This document shows positions 40,174 through 51,771 of a DNA stretch of 64,000 bases, in pieces. The translations under genes and the position numbers were made by a program. The stretch is from Ailanthus altissimus (lineage: Eukaryota > Streptophyta > Magnoliopsida > Sapindales > Simaroubaceae): positions 30,811,001 through 30,875,000 of the forward strand of contig OX327683.1 of NCBI GenBank assembly GCA_946807835.1, in the 5' to 3' direction. The notes beneath the pieces are model-generated. The model searched no databases and was not told where the DNA came from. It saw nothing but the letters and a program-made list of their open reading frames with translations. Numbering within the stretch: the first letter of the stretch is position 1; each line of letters begins with the position of its first letter.

Positions 40174-42709
40174 AATAAAATGATCGTTACTGCAATGCAC
40201 AGGCGAGGATGATCATGTATCCTCTGTGTACATATACATTCACTACATTACGCTGTCATGTATAATATTTTTTCCCTCTGTAATTAACTAGATTTTGTCA
40301 TGTGGGGGCAAGCTTGTGTTTGGCTATAGGTGGCCAATTGTACTTTTTTTTGTTCTTATAATTTGCCTCCTACCTTCTTTCATGCCTGTAATTTGGTGTT
40401 AAATATCAGTAAATTAAATAGATAATGAAGTCCTGCTTTTAATATCCCAAAAGTTAGTTCTGTAAACCTGTTTCACCCGGGTTCTAAGATGGAGCAGAGC
40501 ACAAGCTATAGCCATATTTCAAAAGATTTTACTGTGTTTTGGGCACTGGAGGACCAAACGATCTGTTTTTTTTGGGGCAGTTAGTAAAGTGTCATCCCTC
40601 TATTTTCATAACAATACTAAAAAAAAACCATCCCGGATGGTCATGTAAAATCAGCCCCATACCGTCCATTGATTTAATTTTCATTCAAAGCAGAGCACAT
40701 CCATATTCGGTGAGTACGCTCTTCATATACTCTAAGTTCTACATTAGTACGCTCTTCATATACTCGAAGTCCACACTGTGTTTACAGGATGTATAATTAA
40801 CTTAACTTTCTATCATTCAATTAAATGTAATTCGTGGGTAAAAATGTGTGTAAATTAAGAGAAGCCCACCTCTTACCTCTCTGTATATATTTAAATTTTA
40901 CATTTATAATTGTACTGGGAATGGGAAGTAATATCAATTATACATCTTATCTTTGATCGCCAAATAAAAAAATTATATTTGCACTCAGTTGCATTATCTT
41001 AGTAGAAATATTAAGTAAAGGATTCGGGTTATGAACGAGTTAGAGAATTTTATTTTTTTTATTTAATAAAAATAGTTGTAATTTAATATTTGACAATTAC
41101 AGTTAATATTTTTATTAATCCAGTTGATAATTATAGTACAATTATTTTAATTAACAGATGTAATTGACAGTTGTAATTGTAATACAGTATATATATATAT
41201 ATATAACATTTTTATTATTTTTAAATATCTAATTTTTTTATTCTAGCACACATTTTGACATCATAGCTCACTTTTATTATTAATGAACGTATGTTAAGAA
41301 AAATTACAATCTTAAAAAAAAAAAGAAAATTAATATAAAATATAAAATATTCTTTTAAATTATATATAGGTATATATATTCATTATATAAAAATATCACA
41401 TATATTAAAGATATATTTCATTTTTTTCTTTTAAAAAAAAAGTGTAATGTGCATACAAAAAATGCACATAATATAGATATTATTTAAATTCATATTAATT
41501 AATTATTGAATTTGGTTTTTAGTTAAATGTATTCAAGATTAAACTTAAACTTCCAAACAATCTAAATAATGGCGTGTGATTGCGGAAAAAAAAAAGAGAT
41601 AAAGTGTTGTCGCTATCCTTTCTTTTGCTTTTTCAAAACAGTGATTTATTATTATTTTTTGTTTCTATTTGGATAAAATACGCCTAGATTTTGTGAAAAG
41701 ACTCAACTGTCTTTTGTTTTATTTTAATTTACTATCGTTATCTTTTTAAAATTGACTTTTAGCGCGAAGTTATGAATAATAGTGTCAAAAGTTGAAAAAA
41801 ATCATAATCTTCTAAAAATATATATAAAAAGCACAGAACACTTTTCTTAGCAATAAAATTTATGTATTTTGATTAAAGTTAGAGGTTTAAATTCTTACAA
41901 AAGTAAAAATAAGTTCATTTTTCTATAAGCAAGGAGGTTTATTTTAATTCATTCAATTGTCTAAATGATTTTTTAGTTAATTATATTAAAAATATATTAT
42001 TATAATTAAAATAATATTAATCCCTTCGATTGTCTAGAAGTATTGTTTAGTTCATTATAGTGAAAATATATTATTGTAATTAATTTATATTTGAATCGTA
42101 ATATTATAATCATTTGACATTTAAAATTTGACATATAATACTTATAAAAAAATATAAAAAATTTATTTCTTTTAAATAAATTCCTTATGCCTATATTTTT
42201 TCATTATTTAAAATATCATATACATTAAAAATACATTTTAATTTCTTAAAAATATACCATGTGCATAAAAAATGCAAAAAAATCATGTAACATAGATATG
42301 ACTTAAATTCATGTCAAATAATAATTGAATTAGTTTTTCCTAATTATATTATAAAAATTATAAATAATGATATAATTAAAAAATAATAATGTTGACCTGA
42401 AAATTTGAACAATTTTTATATTAATGAGTTGAATTTATTTTTGTTTAAAAAATGAATATGCTACCGTCGTTCTTTATGTGAGTTCCTTAATGATAAATAT
42501 TACAAAATTAAAAGTTCGATAATGATTTAGTCGATTGGGTGACAGCAAAAATTCTCTAATATTTAAGTCAACTCTCAAATTGTTAAAATTTTTATTTCTT
42601 TCGTTAAAAATACCTCTTTTTAATAGGCGTTGAATTTTTTTTTAACATGTCTTTTCTTAGATTTCAAAGATAACAATTCTTAATTTAAAGGATAATTATT
42701 CCGGCTTCA

Positions 42710-43560
42710 TGCCATGCACTAAACTAAGGAGGAAGATGTGTGAGCTTTGCTTGTGTGACCACTAAGATTTAAACCGACCACCACTGAAAAAGGGAAGAGG
42801 GTACACCACCAAGTCACGATGACTTTGATATGGCACTGGCAAAAAGACAACCACCGGAAAATGGCACAAGGCAATCTTTTTACCGACCAATTGACCAGTC
42901 AATTCATAAACTCTTGGCCAACCAGTCCCTTTTTACTGAAAACACCAAATAGAGCATACAAAGCTGTGTACGCAGCCACTCACCAACGTCGTCGAACTTG
43001 ACCACTAATAGCCACAATCGCCTCTCACCGTTCAGGCCACTATTGATCCAACCAGTTCAAAAACCTACTGAAGTTCCAACAACGGTGAGGATCTCTGAGC
43101 CAGAATAACCGACCTGAAACAAGCGACGAAAGATCACCGGGGATATTCTGTGGATGGCTCGGCTTGATATGACAGAGGCAAGGAAAGGAATTGTTTTAAA
43201 ACATGGTAAGACGTCCATGTGAAGATGAGACGGGCTAGGTAAAACTATGACACCACCTGACGAGTAACATATTCAAACAAACTTGAGCCACTACTACAAC
43301 TATTTTCTAACAAGACAACTAAAATCCCCGAGCCATTGCTGCTGTTTTTGGTGACCGAGGTAACCAATATCACTCCGAGCCGCTGCAATTGGCTGAGCCA
43401 ACCATCAAAAGCACCGAGATGACAGAGTGAAGCAATATTGCTCGGTCTTCGCCGAAAGCAAACGAGAACCCAAAACTAAATCGAGCCACAAGCTCCATTT
43501 TTTCGAAACAACAAAAACCTCAAGCCACCGTTACCGTTTCATACTGATCCGATTATCTCG
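42710..43560. other. GC-richer block of unknown origin
   Basis: It stands out in base composition from the AT-rich surroundings and contains repeated CGAGCCA/GAGCC words (ACCGAGCC-like units around 43320-43560) and GACCA/ACCGACCA words. There is no long frame on either strand. It may be a fragment of a retroelement or a decayed gene. I do not recognise it. Confidence 0.4.
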
Positions 43561-43651
43561 TATAAAGGCTATAAAAATTGAAATGGTGAATTTCATATAG
43601 TATTGCAGAGTTTAAAAATAAAGCGATAAATTGAAATGGTGAGTTTCATAT

Positions 43652-44329
43652 AGGATGGGTGTGGTACGGTTCAATATTCTTTAGAATTGAACTGAATGAA
43701 AAAAATTTGAAATTTTTATTTTTAAAATAAAATAATATCTAATTGATTTTGTTTGATTTGGTTTTGTCTTTTAAATATTATTTTAAAGGACTAAAAAAAT
43801 ATATAAGAGATAAAAATTATTCAAAAAATAAATAAAAAAACGTGTCAACTTTAAACACTAAATTAATTAAGGTCTGTGAACTAAATAAGATAAAAAATAA
43901 TAAAAATTAAAGTTCATCTAAACAAATAAAGTATTCATCATTGTTAAATATTGAATTAATTAAAAGTTTATGAATTTGATAGGTTATAAAATTATTAAAA
44001 TTAAATTATATTCAAATAAATAAAGTAATTATCGATTTTCAAGTACCAAATTAATTAAAGTCTATGAAATAAATAAATTATAAAATTATTAAAATAAAAA
44101 TAAATCAAATAAATTAAATGCAAAAATTGTGTGAAATTTTATTTATGCCATTCGGTTCAATTCAGTTTGATTTTGTTTTTAAGTAAAACTAAATCAAACC
44201 TAATTTATTAAGAGTCCAAAATAAAAAATAGATAAATTAACTTTTATATTCTAATATTGAATTGAACTGACTGGTTTAGTCCGATTTTGTTCTATATACT
44301 TGGTTCAAATACTTTTTTACCCACCTGTA
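43652..44329. mobile_element. Possible hAT-like MITE
   Basis: The left side has AGGATGGGTGTGGTACGGTTC and the right side GGTTCAAATACTTTTTTACC then CACCT, giving weak inverted ends. The interior carries GAATTGAACTGAA/GAATTGAACTGACTGG repeats seen in plant hAT-type MITEs with GGTTCGGTT content. No convincing target duplication is seen. Tentative. Confidence 0.25.
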
Positions 44330-45660
44330 ATTTTATATATAAGACAAAAATTATTTTTGTGTTAATTTTATTAAATATTTGGTTATAAAAGTTAGAAGAT
44401 CTCGTATTTAGTTAAATTAAAATGATCTGCAAAACTGTTAGAATTCGCTCTTGTTGGAAATAATTTTGTAAAATTTGAAATTGGTTTGGTACAAAAAAAA
44501 TAAATTTTGCGATGGGTATGGTTTTAATAAAAATATTCTATAAATACTCATTAGGGTATTCGCGAATATTTATATGTTTATTTATTTTTCTAAAAAGAAA
44601 ACTAAACAATATTTATTTAGTTGTAACCCTAAATAAAAATTTAAAATAACAACTTTTATGTCTTCTTTAGTTTATCAATTATTTTCAGGTCGCTTGTTAA
44701 ACAAATGTTGTTCTCCAACTTTGTAATATTCAAAATTTATTATTATAAAACTATTAGTTTATGTTTGTTAACTATTTATTTGATTATATAATACACATTT
44801 CAATATCTTTTTATTTTTTATTTCACCGACATTATATTATTTAAATAAATAATATAAATATTTTAAAAGAGACGAGTTTAATTTTTTTGCTTAATTAATT
44901 ATTATTTTTTTGGTATGATGGATATTGATAGCTAAATTGTTTTATTCTTTTAATATTTAACATGCTATTGGCTTAATTAATTAGTAAATTGACTTATCTT
45001 AAAACTATAATATGCTAATATAAATTTATTTTAAAGACGTGTTCTTAAATATTAAATTAAGTATAAGAAAAATTATTTTTGTTTAATTGAGTTACTTTTT
45101 AATTATGTTATCTAGTTTGTGTTAACTATTTATAAATTGCATTTATTAGTTTTAACTTAAAAAATGAGTTTAATTTTAATGAAAATATTTTTATTGAATT
45201 TAATTTTGTGGTATGATTTTGATTATTATATTTTATAAATTTTCTTTAAAATTAATATTATAATTTTATATTTTTTTATTATATTAATTTACAACTTATT
45301 TAAAATTTGTAAATAATTCATTGTAGAGTTGATAAAAAATATATATCTGTTAGAGCGAGTTTGATAATAAAACTTTAAATGTGTAATGGATTTAGAAAAA
45401 ATTAAATATTTTATTTTTAATGCGAAAGTGAGTTTAGGAGTATTTGTTCAAATTCGGTCTACTATCATCCCTGACTCTATAGGTACCTATGTGATACATA
45501 TAGAAAACTATACCCTTCTTTGAGAAAACAGAAAACATTTGGGAGACAGATGTTATCATCCTATTCCAAAACCCTGAAAACCTAGCTGTCGCCAGCTTAC
45601 AAACAGACACAGTCCGCGAGCAGCGCAAAGGAAGGGAGGCGATCGAGGGAGAGAGATATT

Positions 45661-45756
45661 GTAAGAACTACGCATTTTGAATAGTTGGCATTTTATTAAA
45701 ATCTCGTTCTATAATTCCTATCCTAACAACTGTTTTTTTTCCTCCTCTTGCTTTAG
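45661..45756 (+). other. Likely 5' UTR intron of RPS24
   Basis: A donor ATATT|GTAAGAA at 45661 and an acceptor CTTGCTTTAG at 45756 bound 96 bases. The coding start lies 28 bases further on. Introns in leaders of plant ribosomal protein genes often enhance expression; that role here is inference. Confidence 0.5.
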
Positions 45757-45783
45757 ATTGCCGATTAGCTCGAGTTTAGAGTC

Positions 45784-47750
45784 ATGGCGGACAGCAAGGC
45801 AGTGACTATACGTACGAGGAAGTTCATGACTAACCGTCTTCTGTCTAGGAAACAGTTCGTGAGTCTTCTTCCGTCGTTGGTCTCATATAGTTGCTCATAA
45901 ATTACGTGGAACTTAGAATGATCTTTAAAGTTTCTTTTATATAAAATTTTCATTATTTGGAAGTCAATTCACAGTAACTCCAATCGAGCGGCAGATTAAG
46001 CTAAAGATAAAATATCCAGATACGTGTTAATCTCTTCAATTTGCGTCTCTGATTATTGCTAATCCGTTTTGATGTAGGTCATCGATGTTTTGCATCCTGG
46101 AAGACCAAATGTTTCCAAGGTTTGTTTTCTCTCCGTTTACGAGGTTTACAATCAAGTTAATATGCTTACAAGTAAAGAAGTTTTATACACACTTTAGGAA
46201 ATAGAAAACAGAAGGAAAATAATTCTTGACTTGTAATTATTTGTTGTCTCTAAATATAATGTTTATGTTTGGGAGAGTTCGAAGTATTGTTTATTTAGCA
46301 TGTAGGACATCCTTTTCTTGGTTTTTAGGAGAGACTGAACTGAAATTCTCTTTCAGAAACAATTATATTTCTTTCGTGTATGCTGACAACCATGTTTATA
46401 TAGTACAGAGCTAAGTTTGGTTTGATTGAGTTGTGGAACTGATTTTGACATTGATGTTTTATTTAAATTACTCATTCCGAAGGCGGAGTTGAAGGAGAAG
46501 CTGACAAGGATGTACGAAGTCAAGGATCCAAATTCCATTTTTGTATTCAAGTTCAGAACCCATTTTGGAGGAGGAAAGTCCACTGGTTTTGGTTTGATTT
46601 ACGATTCTGTTGAGAATGCAAAGAAGTATGAGCCAAAGTACAGGCTAATCAGGGTACGTTGGTTTTCTTTGTTCCTTTTAACTGTCAGTGAATCATGATT
46701 GCTGAGTGTGTGTAAGCAATTAATTGAGTTGTGATTTACTGGCCAATGTATTTCTCCGCAATATTGTAAAATGTTTACCAAAAATACTTTTTTGGCAACT
46801 GATAAATCCATACCATGGAGAGCACTAATCAATGCTGTTAATAGTAAACATCATATCACTTCTTTATTGCATCCTAGTTTGTGTGTAGTTGTCATTATGT
46901 GCTGCTGCAACAGTTTGATGTTATTACTGTTTAATATTGGCACAATGAATGAAGCAGTTGTAGCATCACTGAACATTCAAATGCTTCTCCAGAAAATGAT
47001 TGAAGTTGAGTAGTGATCATAGTTGGTGACTAGATCTTTATATATGCTGTATGTACGTTTTAGTTGCATTTGCTATATGAAGAGACAGTTTTATTGATGT
47101 TTTAATAATTAATAGATGTTTTTGCAACATAATATTGGCTGGTTGAGTTACAAATTCAATTTTCTTGATGGCAGCATATAAAATTAATTACCTGAATACT
47201 GTTGTTTTTGGTCAGATGAAATAAATGAGAAATTGGACTTACATGGTTGGGCTGCCTCCATAAGCTTCAGTTACTGCTTAGCTTGTATCTGTAGTATCTC
47301 AACTAGGATATCTTAAAAGCTAGCAGAACACTTGGTTTTTCATTTGATGAACTTTAGTATATTCGTCGTTCAAAGATTGATGCTGCTGCCTAATGTGTTT
47401 AATAATGGGCATGTGTGTGCCTTAATCGTGGTCACTCATATGATCTTTGGCCCTGTGGTTACTATATATATACTATGCCTACATGTCAACTGTTTGATCA
47501 CAAATTTTGTCTGTGTGCAGAATGGATTGGATACAAAGGTAGAGAAATCAAGAAAGCAGATGAAGGAAAGAAAGAACAGGGCCAAGAAGATACGAGGCGT
47601 GAAGAAGGTAGAGGAACAATATCCTTTAACATCTCTTTTTTTTTACACAAAGAATGGGTTTGTTTGTTATCTTTGTCATTTTAATTCCGGTACTTCTCAA
47701 ATGTGCAGACAAAGGCCAGTGATGCTGCAAAGGCTGGAAAGAAAAAGTGA
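45784..47750 (+). CDS. RPS24: 40S ribosomal protein S24 (eS24)
   Basis: Five exons, 45784-45858, 46078-46119, 46483-46653, 47521-47607 and 47709-47750, all in phase 0 with GT-AG introns, give 138 aa. The protein begins [20 protein letters not shown] and has the eS24 core [20 protein letters not shown] (about residues 26-45), then a segment ending [13 protein letters not shown]. The C-terminal tail is Lys-rich and ends KAGKKK. Length and motifs match eukaryotic eS24 of the small ribosomal subunit, needed for pre-18S processing. A further intron splits the 5' leader (about 45661-45756), so the ATG lies close to the second leader exon, a layout common in plant ribosomal protein genes. The IDM1-like gene follows on the same strand, 1.4 kb away. 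Confidence 0.95.
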
Positions 47751-49155
47751 ACCCTTGAGATTCTCCGGTTAAGCAATGTGCAATTAGTTTTGCTATTCAA
47801 GCAACTTTCTTCTCCTATCATCTTCTTTTACAATTCTCTTGCAATTTTCAACTCATATAATATTGTAGTGAAACCCAGATTTCGGAAGATATACAATTCT
47901 AGTTTTGAGTGGATGTTTTAACTTTGAGCCTTGGGGTGATAATTATATGATGTTTCGAGCCGACATTTGCCTACTAGTAGATATTATATCATCAATAGTG
48001 TTTCTATAATCTTTAAATATAGTTTATATATGCCTGATTATGGCAAATGAGTTGTAAGCTTATGGTTTCTGTGCTCACAAGTCAACCAAATTGTCGTGGA
48101 TTCCTGGAAAAATGCTTGAAGCCGTTTTGCAAAATTGCAATGGTCCAGAAGCAGACATACAATTTGCACTTCTAGGCTAGTCGAGGATTGCTTTAAGCCC
48201 GCTAGTGATTTGAAAAATGATCAGTTTGCGATTCAAAGATTTTTGTAAAATTAACTTAACTATATCGTGAGCATTAAAAAAAAAAACTAATATCGTGAGA
48301 TAAATTCCCTAACTCATCAGACGTGCCTCACTGTTACAGTGTGATAATACACATGACTACTACTAATTTTTCCTCTCGCCTTTTTTTTGTCGTTCTTTTT
48401 CCTCCCAAAATTTAAAGTATATAACCACATTAAACATTGAAAATGAATTTTTTTTAAAGGAACCAAATGCAACCTTTTTTTTTAATATGCACTAGTAAAG
48501 TTTGTCTAATCACATATTGAATATAAGTTCGCCTATTTTTGTATTAATTACATTTTTTTTTATATAAAAAAGAGGGGATTCGAATCTAAAATTATTAAGT
48601 TAAGAGTTACAATAACAATAACGTGATTTATATGGGTCATTGGTATGTGACTGTGTCGGTTTTTTTTTTAATTTTCTTGAATTAGGGAGTGAAAAATCGA
48701 ATTTAGAATATTTATTTTAATAGAAAAATATATTATAAAATTTTTATTATTGAATTATTTAAACAAGTGTGATTGTGTATTTTTAAAAAAAATAATAAAA
48801 TATTTCTGATAAATATGGAGCAAAAGAAAATACCTCGGAGTGGGGTCCACGTAATTGTAAAATATTTTGTTATGATATTCCAAGTAATTTGATTTTCAAT
48901 TTGGGGCAAAGTGATGTGGAGGGAAATTGAAAATCAGGGGATAATATAAAATGACAATCCCGCCCATTCTAGTAGTCAGTAGTCAAAGCCAACCCTAAAC
49001 CTTAATAACATCCCCAAATTCTCTTTCCTTTTATGTGTCTTTTCTCTCCCTAAACCCCTTTAACTCAGCAATAATCTCACTTCAAATTTTGAAACGCCAT
49101 GCCTATTCAATACAAGCTTTTAGTGCACGTATCCCGTGCGACGTCGTATGATCAG
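47751..49155. other. Intergenic region before the IDM1-like gene
   Basis: 47751 to about 48050 is RPS24 3' UTR-like. 48400-48960 is AT-rich with a B box-like GGGGATTCGAATCTAA at about 48575 (see rejected items). 48960-49098 holds the likely promoter and leader of the IDM1-like gene, with ACCCTAAACC and CCCTAAACCCC telo-box-like motifs (48993-49057). Confidence 0.4.
48991..49001 (+). promoter_or_regulatory. Telo-box-like motif AACCCTAAACC
   Basis: The motif AACCCTAAACC lies about 0.1 kb before the first ATG-containing stretch (49099); a second CCCTAAACCCC is near 49048. Telo boxes (AAACCCTAA) are frequent in leaders and promoters of plant growth-linked genes. Function is inferred only. Confidence 0.25.
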
Positions 49156-51771
49156 ACAATCTGATTCCCCCTGCCACATTGGTAAGTAAACTGTGTCAAT
49201 CACCTGCCGATTTTTTTCTTTTTCTAATATTTAATTCGTTTCTTTTATGTGTGTTTTTAGTTGTTGTTTCTCTTTGAACTCGAAGGTTTGATTAAAATCC
49301 AACATACGTTGTTCATTTGGGTGAAACGAACCTTTAGATTCAGTAATAAGGGGTCATTTCCTTGTGTTTTGGTTGATCCGAGTGAAGCTGTTTTTTTAAA
49401 CCCAGCTGGCAATTTCTAAAATTAGGGTCTTGTTTTGATTCAGTTAGATGTTGAAGAGGGCTCGAGATCTGGAAGCATCTCGGTGAAACCCGAGGACAAG
49501 GTTCTGCCAGGGGACGAAAGTGAAGTAAATGATAACAAGCAGAAGTGCTTTGATTTGAATGACGAAGTAAGCACGAAAACAGATTCTGGGTCTGATTATG
49601 TGAAAGAAATGGTGGAATTTAAAGACAGAGATGAACTAGTAAATGATGAATGTGGAGAGACTGGATTAGATGAGGATGAGAGGAAGGGGAGTAGAGTAGA
49701 TGGTGAAGAGAATAAAGATGATGGTGTTGTGATGAAGAGAGTGGAGGAGGATTATAAAATGCAAAATATAGGTAGGGTTTTGCGGTCAAAATTTGGGATG
49801 AAAAGTGGGAGTGAGAAAGAAAGTTTTAAGGCAGAGATTGAGAAAAAGTATGGACACAAAGGGGATTATGGGTCCGAGAATGAACGAGATGTTGGTGCGC
49901 AAATGGGAGCAAGTAATGATGCTGAGGGGAGGAAAAAGGTGAAAGGTAAGCGAGGAAGACCGCCTAGATTGCAGAAGAGTGATGAATTTGAGGGTGAGGA
50001 AAGGAAGAAATCTTACAAGATGAATCCCCGTGCTGAGTTAGTAAGTAAACTATGTCATCTTTAGATTTTTTTTTCTTTCTAAAAATTTATTTAATTCGTT
50101 CGTTGTCCTTTTTTTTTTGGGTTGAACAGTTGTTCTCTTTAAACTTAGAAGTTTGATAAAAGTATAATAAGATCCTATGAACGTTGTTCATTTGGAAGTA
50201 CTGAAACTTTGCATTCAATAATGGGGGGTCATTTTCTTGTGTTTTGGTTGATCCAAGGAACTTATTTTTTGAAACCCAACTGACAATTTCTAAAATTAGG
50301 GTTTTGTTTTGATTCAGTTAGATATGGAAGAGGGCTTAAGATCTGGAAGCATCTCAGTGAAACCTGAGGTCAAGGTTCTGCCAGGGGAAGAAAATGAAGT
50401 AAATGATAACAAGCAAAAGTGTTTTGATTTAAAAATTGAAGAGGTAAACCCAGAAATGGATTCTGATTCCGATTCTGAGAAAGAAATGGTGGAAATTAAA
50501 GAGAGAGATGGCCAGGGAAAGGATGAATGTGGAGAGACTGGATTGGACAAGGATGAGAGGAACAGGAGTAGAGTAGATGGTGAAGGGAATAATGATAATG
50601 GTGTTGTGGTAAAGAGAGTGAAGGAGGATTGTGAAGTGCAAAGTGTAGGTAGGGTTTTGCGATCGAGGTTGGGAATTAAGAGTGGGACTAAGAAGGAAAC
50701 TAATAAGGCAGGGATTGAGAAAAAGGATGGAAACAAAGGGGTTCATGGGTCTGAGAATGAAAGAGATGTCAGTGTACAAATGGAAGTGAGAAATGAAACT
50801 AATGATGTTGAGGGGAGGATGAAAGTGAAAGGTAAGCGAGGAAGACCCCCTAGAATGAAGGAGAATAACGAATCTGAGGGTGAGGATAGGAAGAAATTAT
50901 ACAATCTGAATCCCTGTGCTGCGTTGGTAAGTAAACTGTGACAGCATCTTTGGATATGCTTAAAAAAGATTATTTAATTTGTTTGTTGTGTTTTTTTTTT
51001 GGGTTGAATAGTTGTTTCTATTTAAACTTTAAAGTATACTAAGATCCTAGAGTCATTGTTCTTTGGGAGTACCAAAGCTTCACATTCTGTAATGGATGTG
51101 ATTTCTTTTTTTGGGCGTTTTTGGTTGATCTATGTGAAGTTGTGATTGAGACCCAACTGACAATTTCTAAAACTTGGGTTTTGTGTGATTCAGTTAGATG
51201 TGAAAGACGCTTTGAGATCTGAAAGCATCTCAGTGAAACCCAAAGACAAGGTTATGCCAAGGGAAGAAAATGAAGTAAACGATAACAAGCAAAAGCATTT
51301 TGATTTAAATGATGAGGTAAGCCCAAAAATGGATTCTGGCTCTGACCCTGTGAAAGATATGGTGGAAATTAAAGAGAGAGATGTGCAAGTAAATGATGAA
51401 TGTGGTGAGACTGAATTAGATGAGGATGAGAGGAAGGGGAGTAGAGTAGATGGTGAAGAGAATAAAGATGATGGTGTTGTGATAAAGAGAGTAGAGGAGG
51501 ATTATAAAGTGCAAAATATAGGTAGGGTTTTGCGGTCAAAATTTGGGGTAAAAAGTGGGAGTGAGAAGGAAAGTTTTAAGGCAGAGAGTGAGAAAAAGGA
51601 TGGAGACAAAGGGGATTATGGATCTGAGAATGAAAGAGATGTTGTTGTGCAAATGGAAGCGATTAATGAAACTAATGATGCTGAGGGGAGGAAAAAGGTG
51701 AAAGGTAAACGAGGAAGACCCCCTAGAGTGCAGGAGAGTAATGAATCTGAGGATGAGGAAAGGAAGAAATC
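49156..51771 (+). repeat. Tandem triplication of an intron-plus-exon unit
   Basis: Three units of about 860-890 bp, 49156-50014, 50015-50900 and 50901-51771, lie head to tail. Each starts with ACAA(T/G) and a CTGA(A/T)TCCC... stretch of exon end. Each then has an intron beginning GTAAGTAAACT and ending GATTCAG, and a coding exon starting TTAGAT followed by E/K-rich sequence with a [10 protein letters not shown]-hook. Introns 1 and 2 share GTTGTTC...TTGGTTGATCC..., so introns were duplicated too. Copy 1 and copy 3 exons are closer to each other than to copy 2 over the [20 protein letters not shown] region. Confidence 0.92.

Larger units (their letters stand above)
40174..45660. other. Long AT-rich intergenic region
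   Basis: 40174 to about 40450 is 3' UTR-like. A 32-bp near-repeat (AGTACGCTCTTCATATACTC) occurs twice at about 40713-40768. 40900-42650 and 43560-45430 are strongly AT-rich with (AT)n near 41187-41203. A GC-richer block (42710-43560) and a MITE-like stretch are listed separately. The RPS24 promoter and 5' leader lie in about 45480-45660. No other gene is supported. Confidence 0.4.

Noticed and set aside
48560..48610. GGGGATTCGAATCTAA, a B box-like site, taken for a tRNA or SINE
   Set aside because: No A box, no cloverleaf and no terminal repeat could be found around it.
50314..50779. Minus-strand frames of 140 and 116 codons opposite the IDM1-like exon copy 2
   Set aside because: They are complementary shadows of Glu/Lys/Asp-rich coding sequence.
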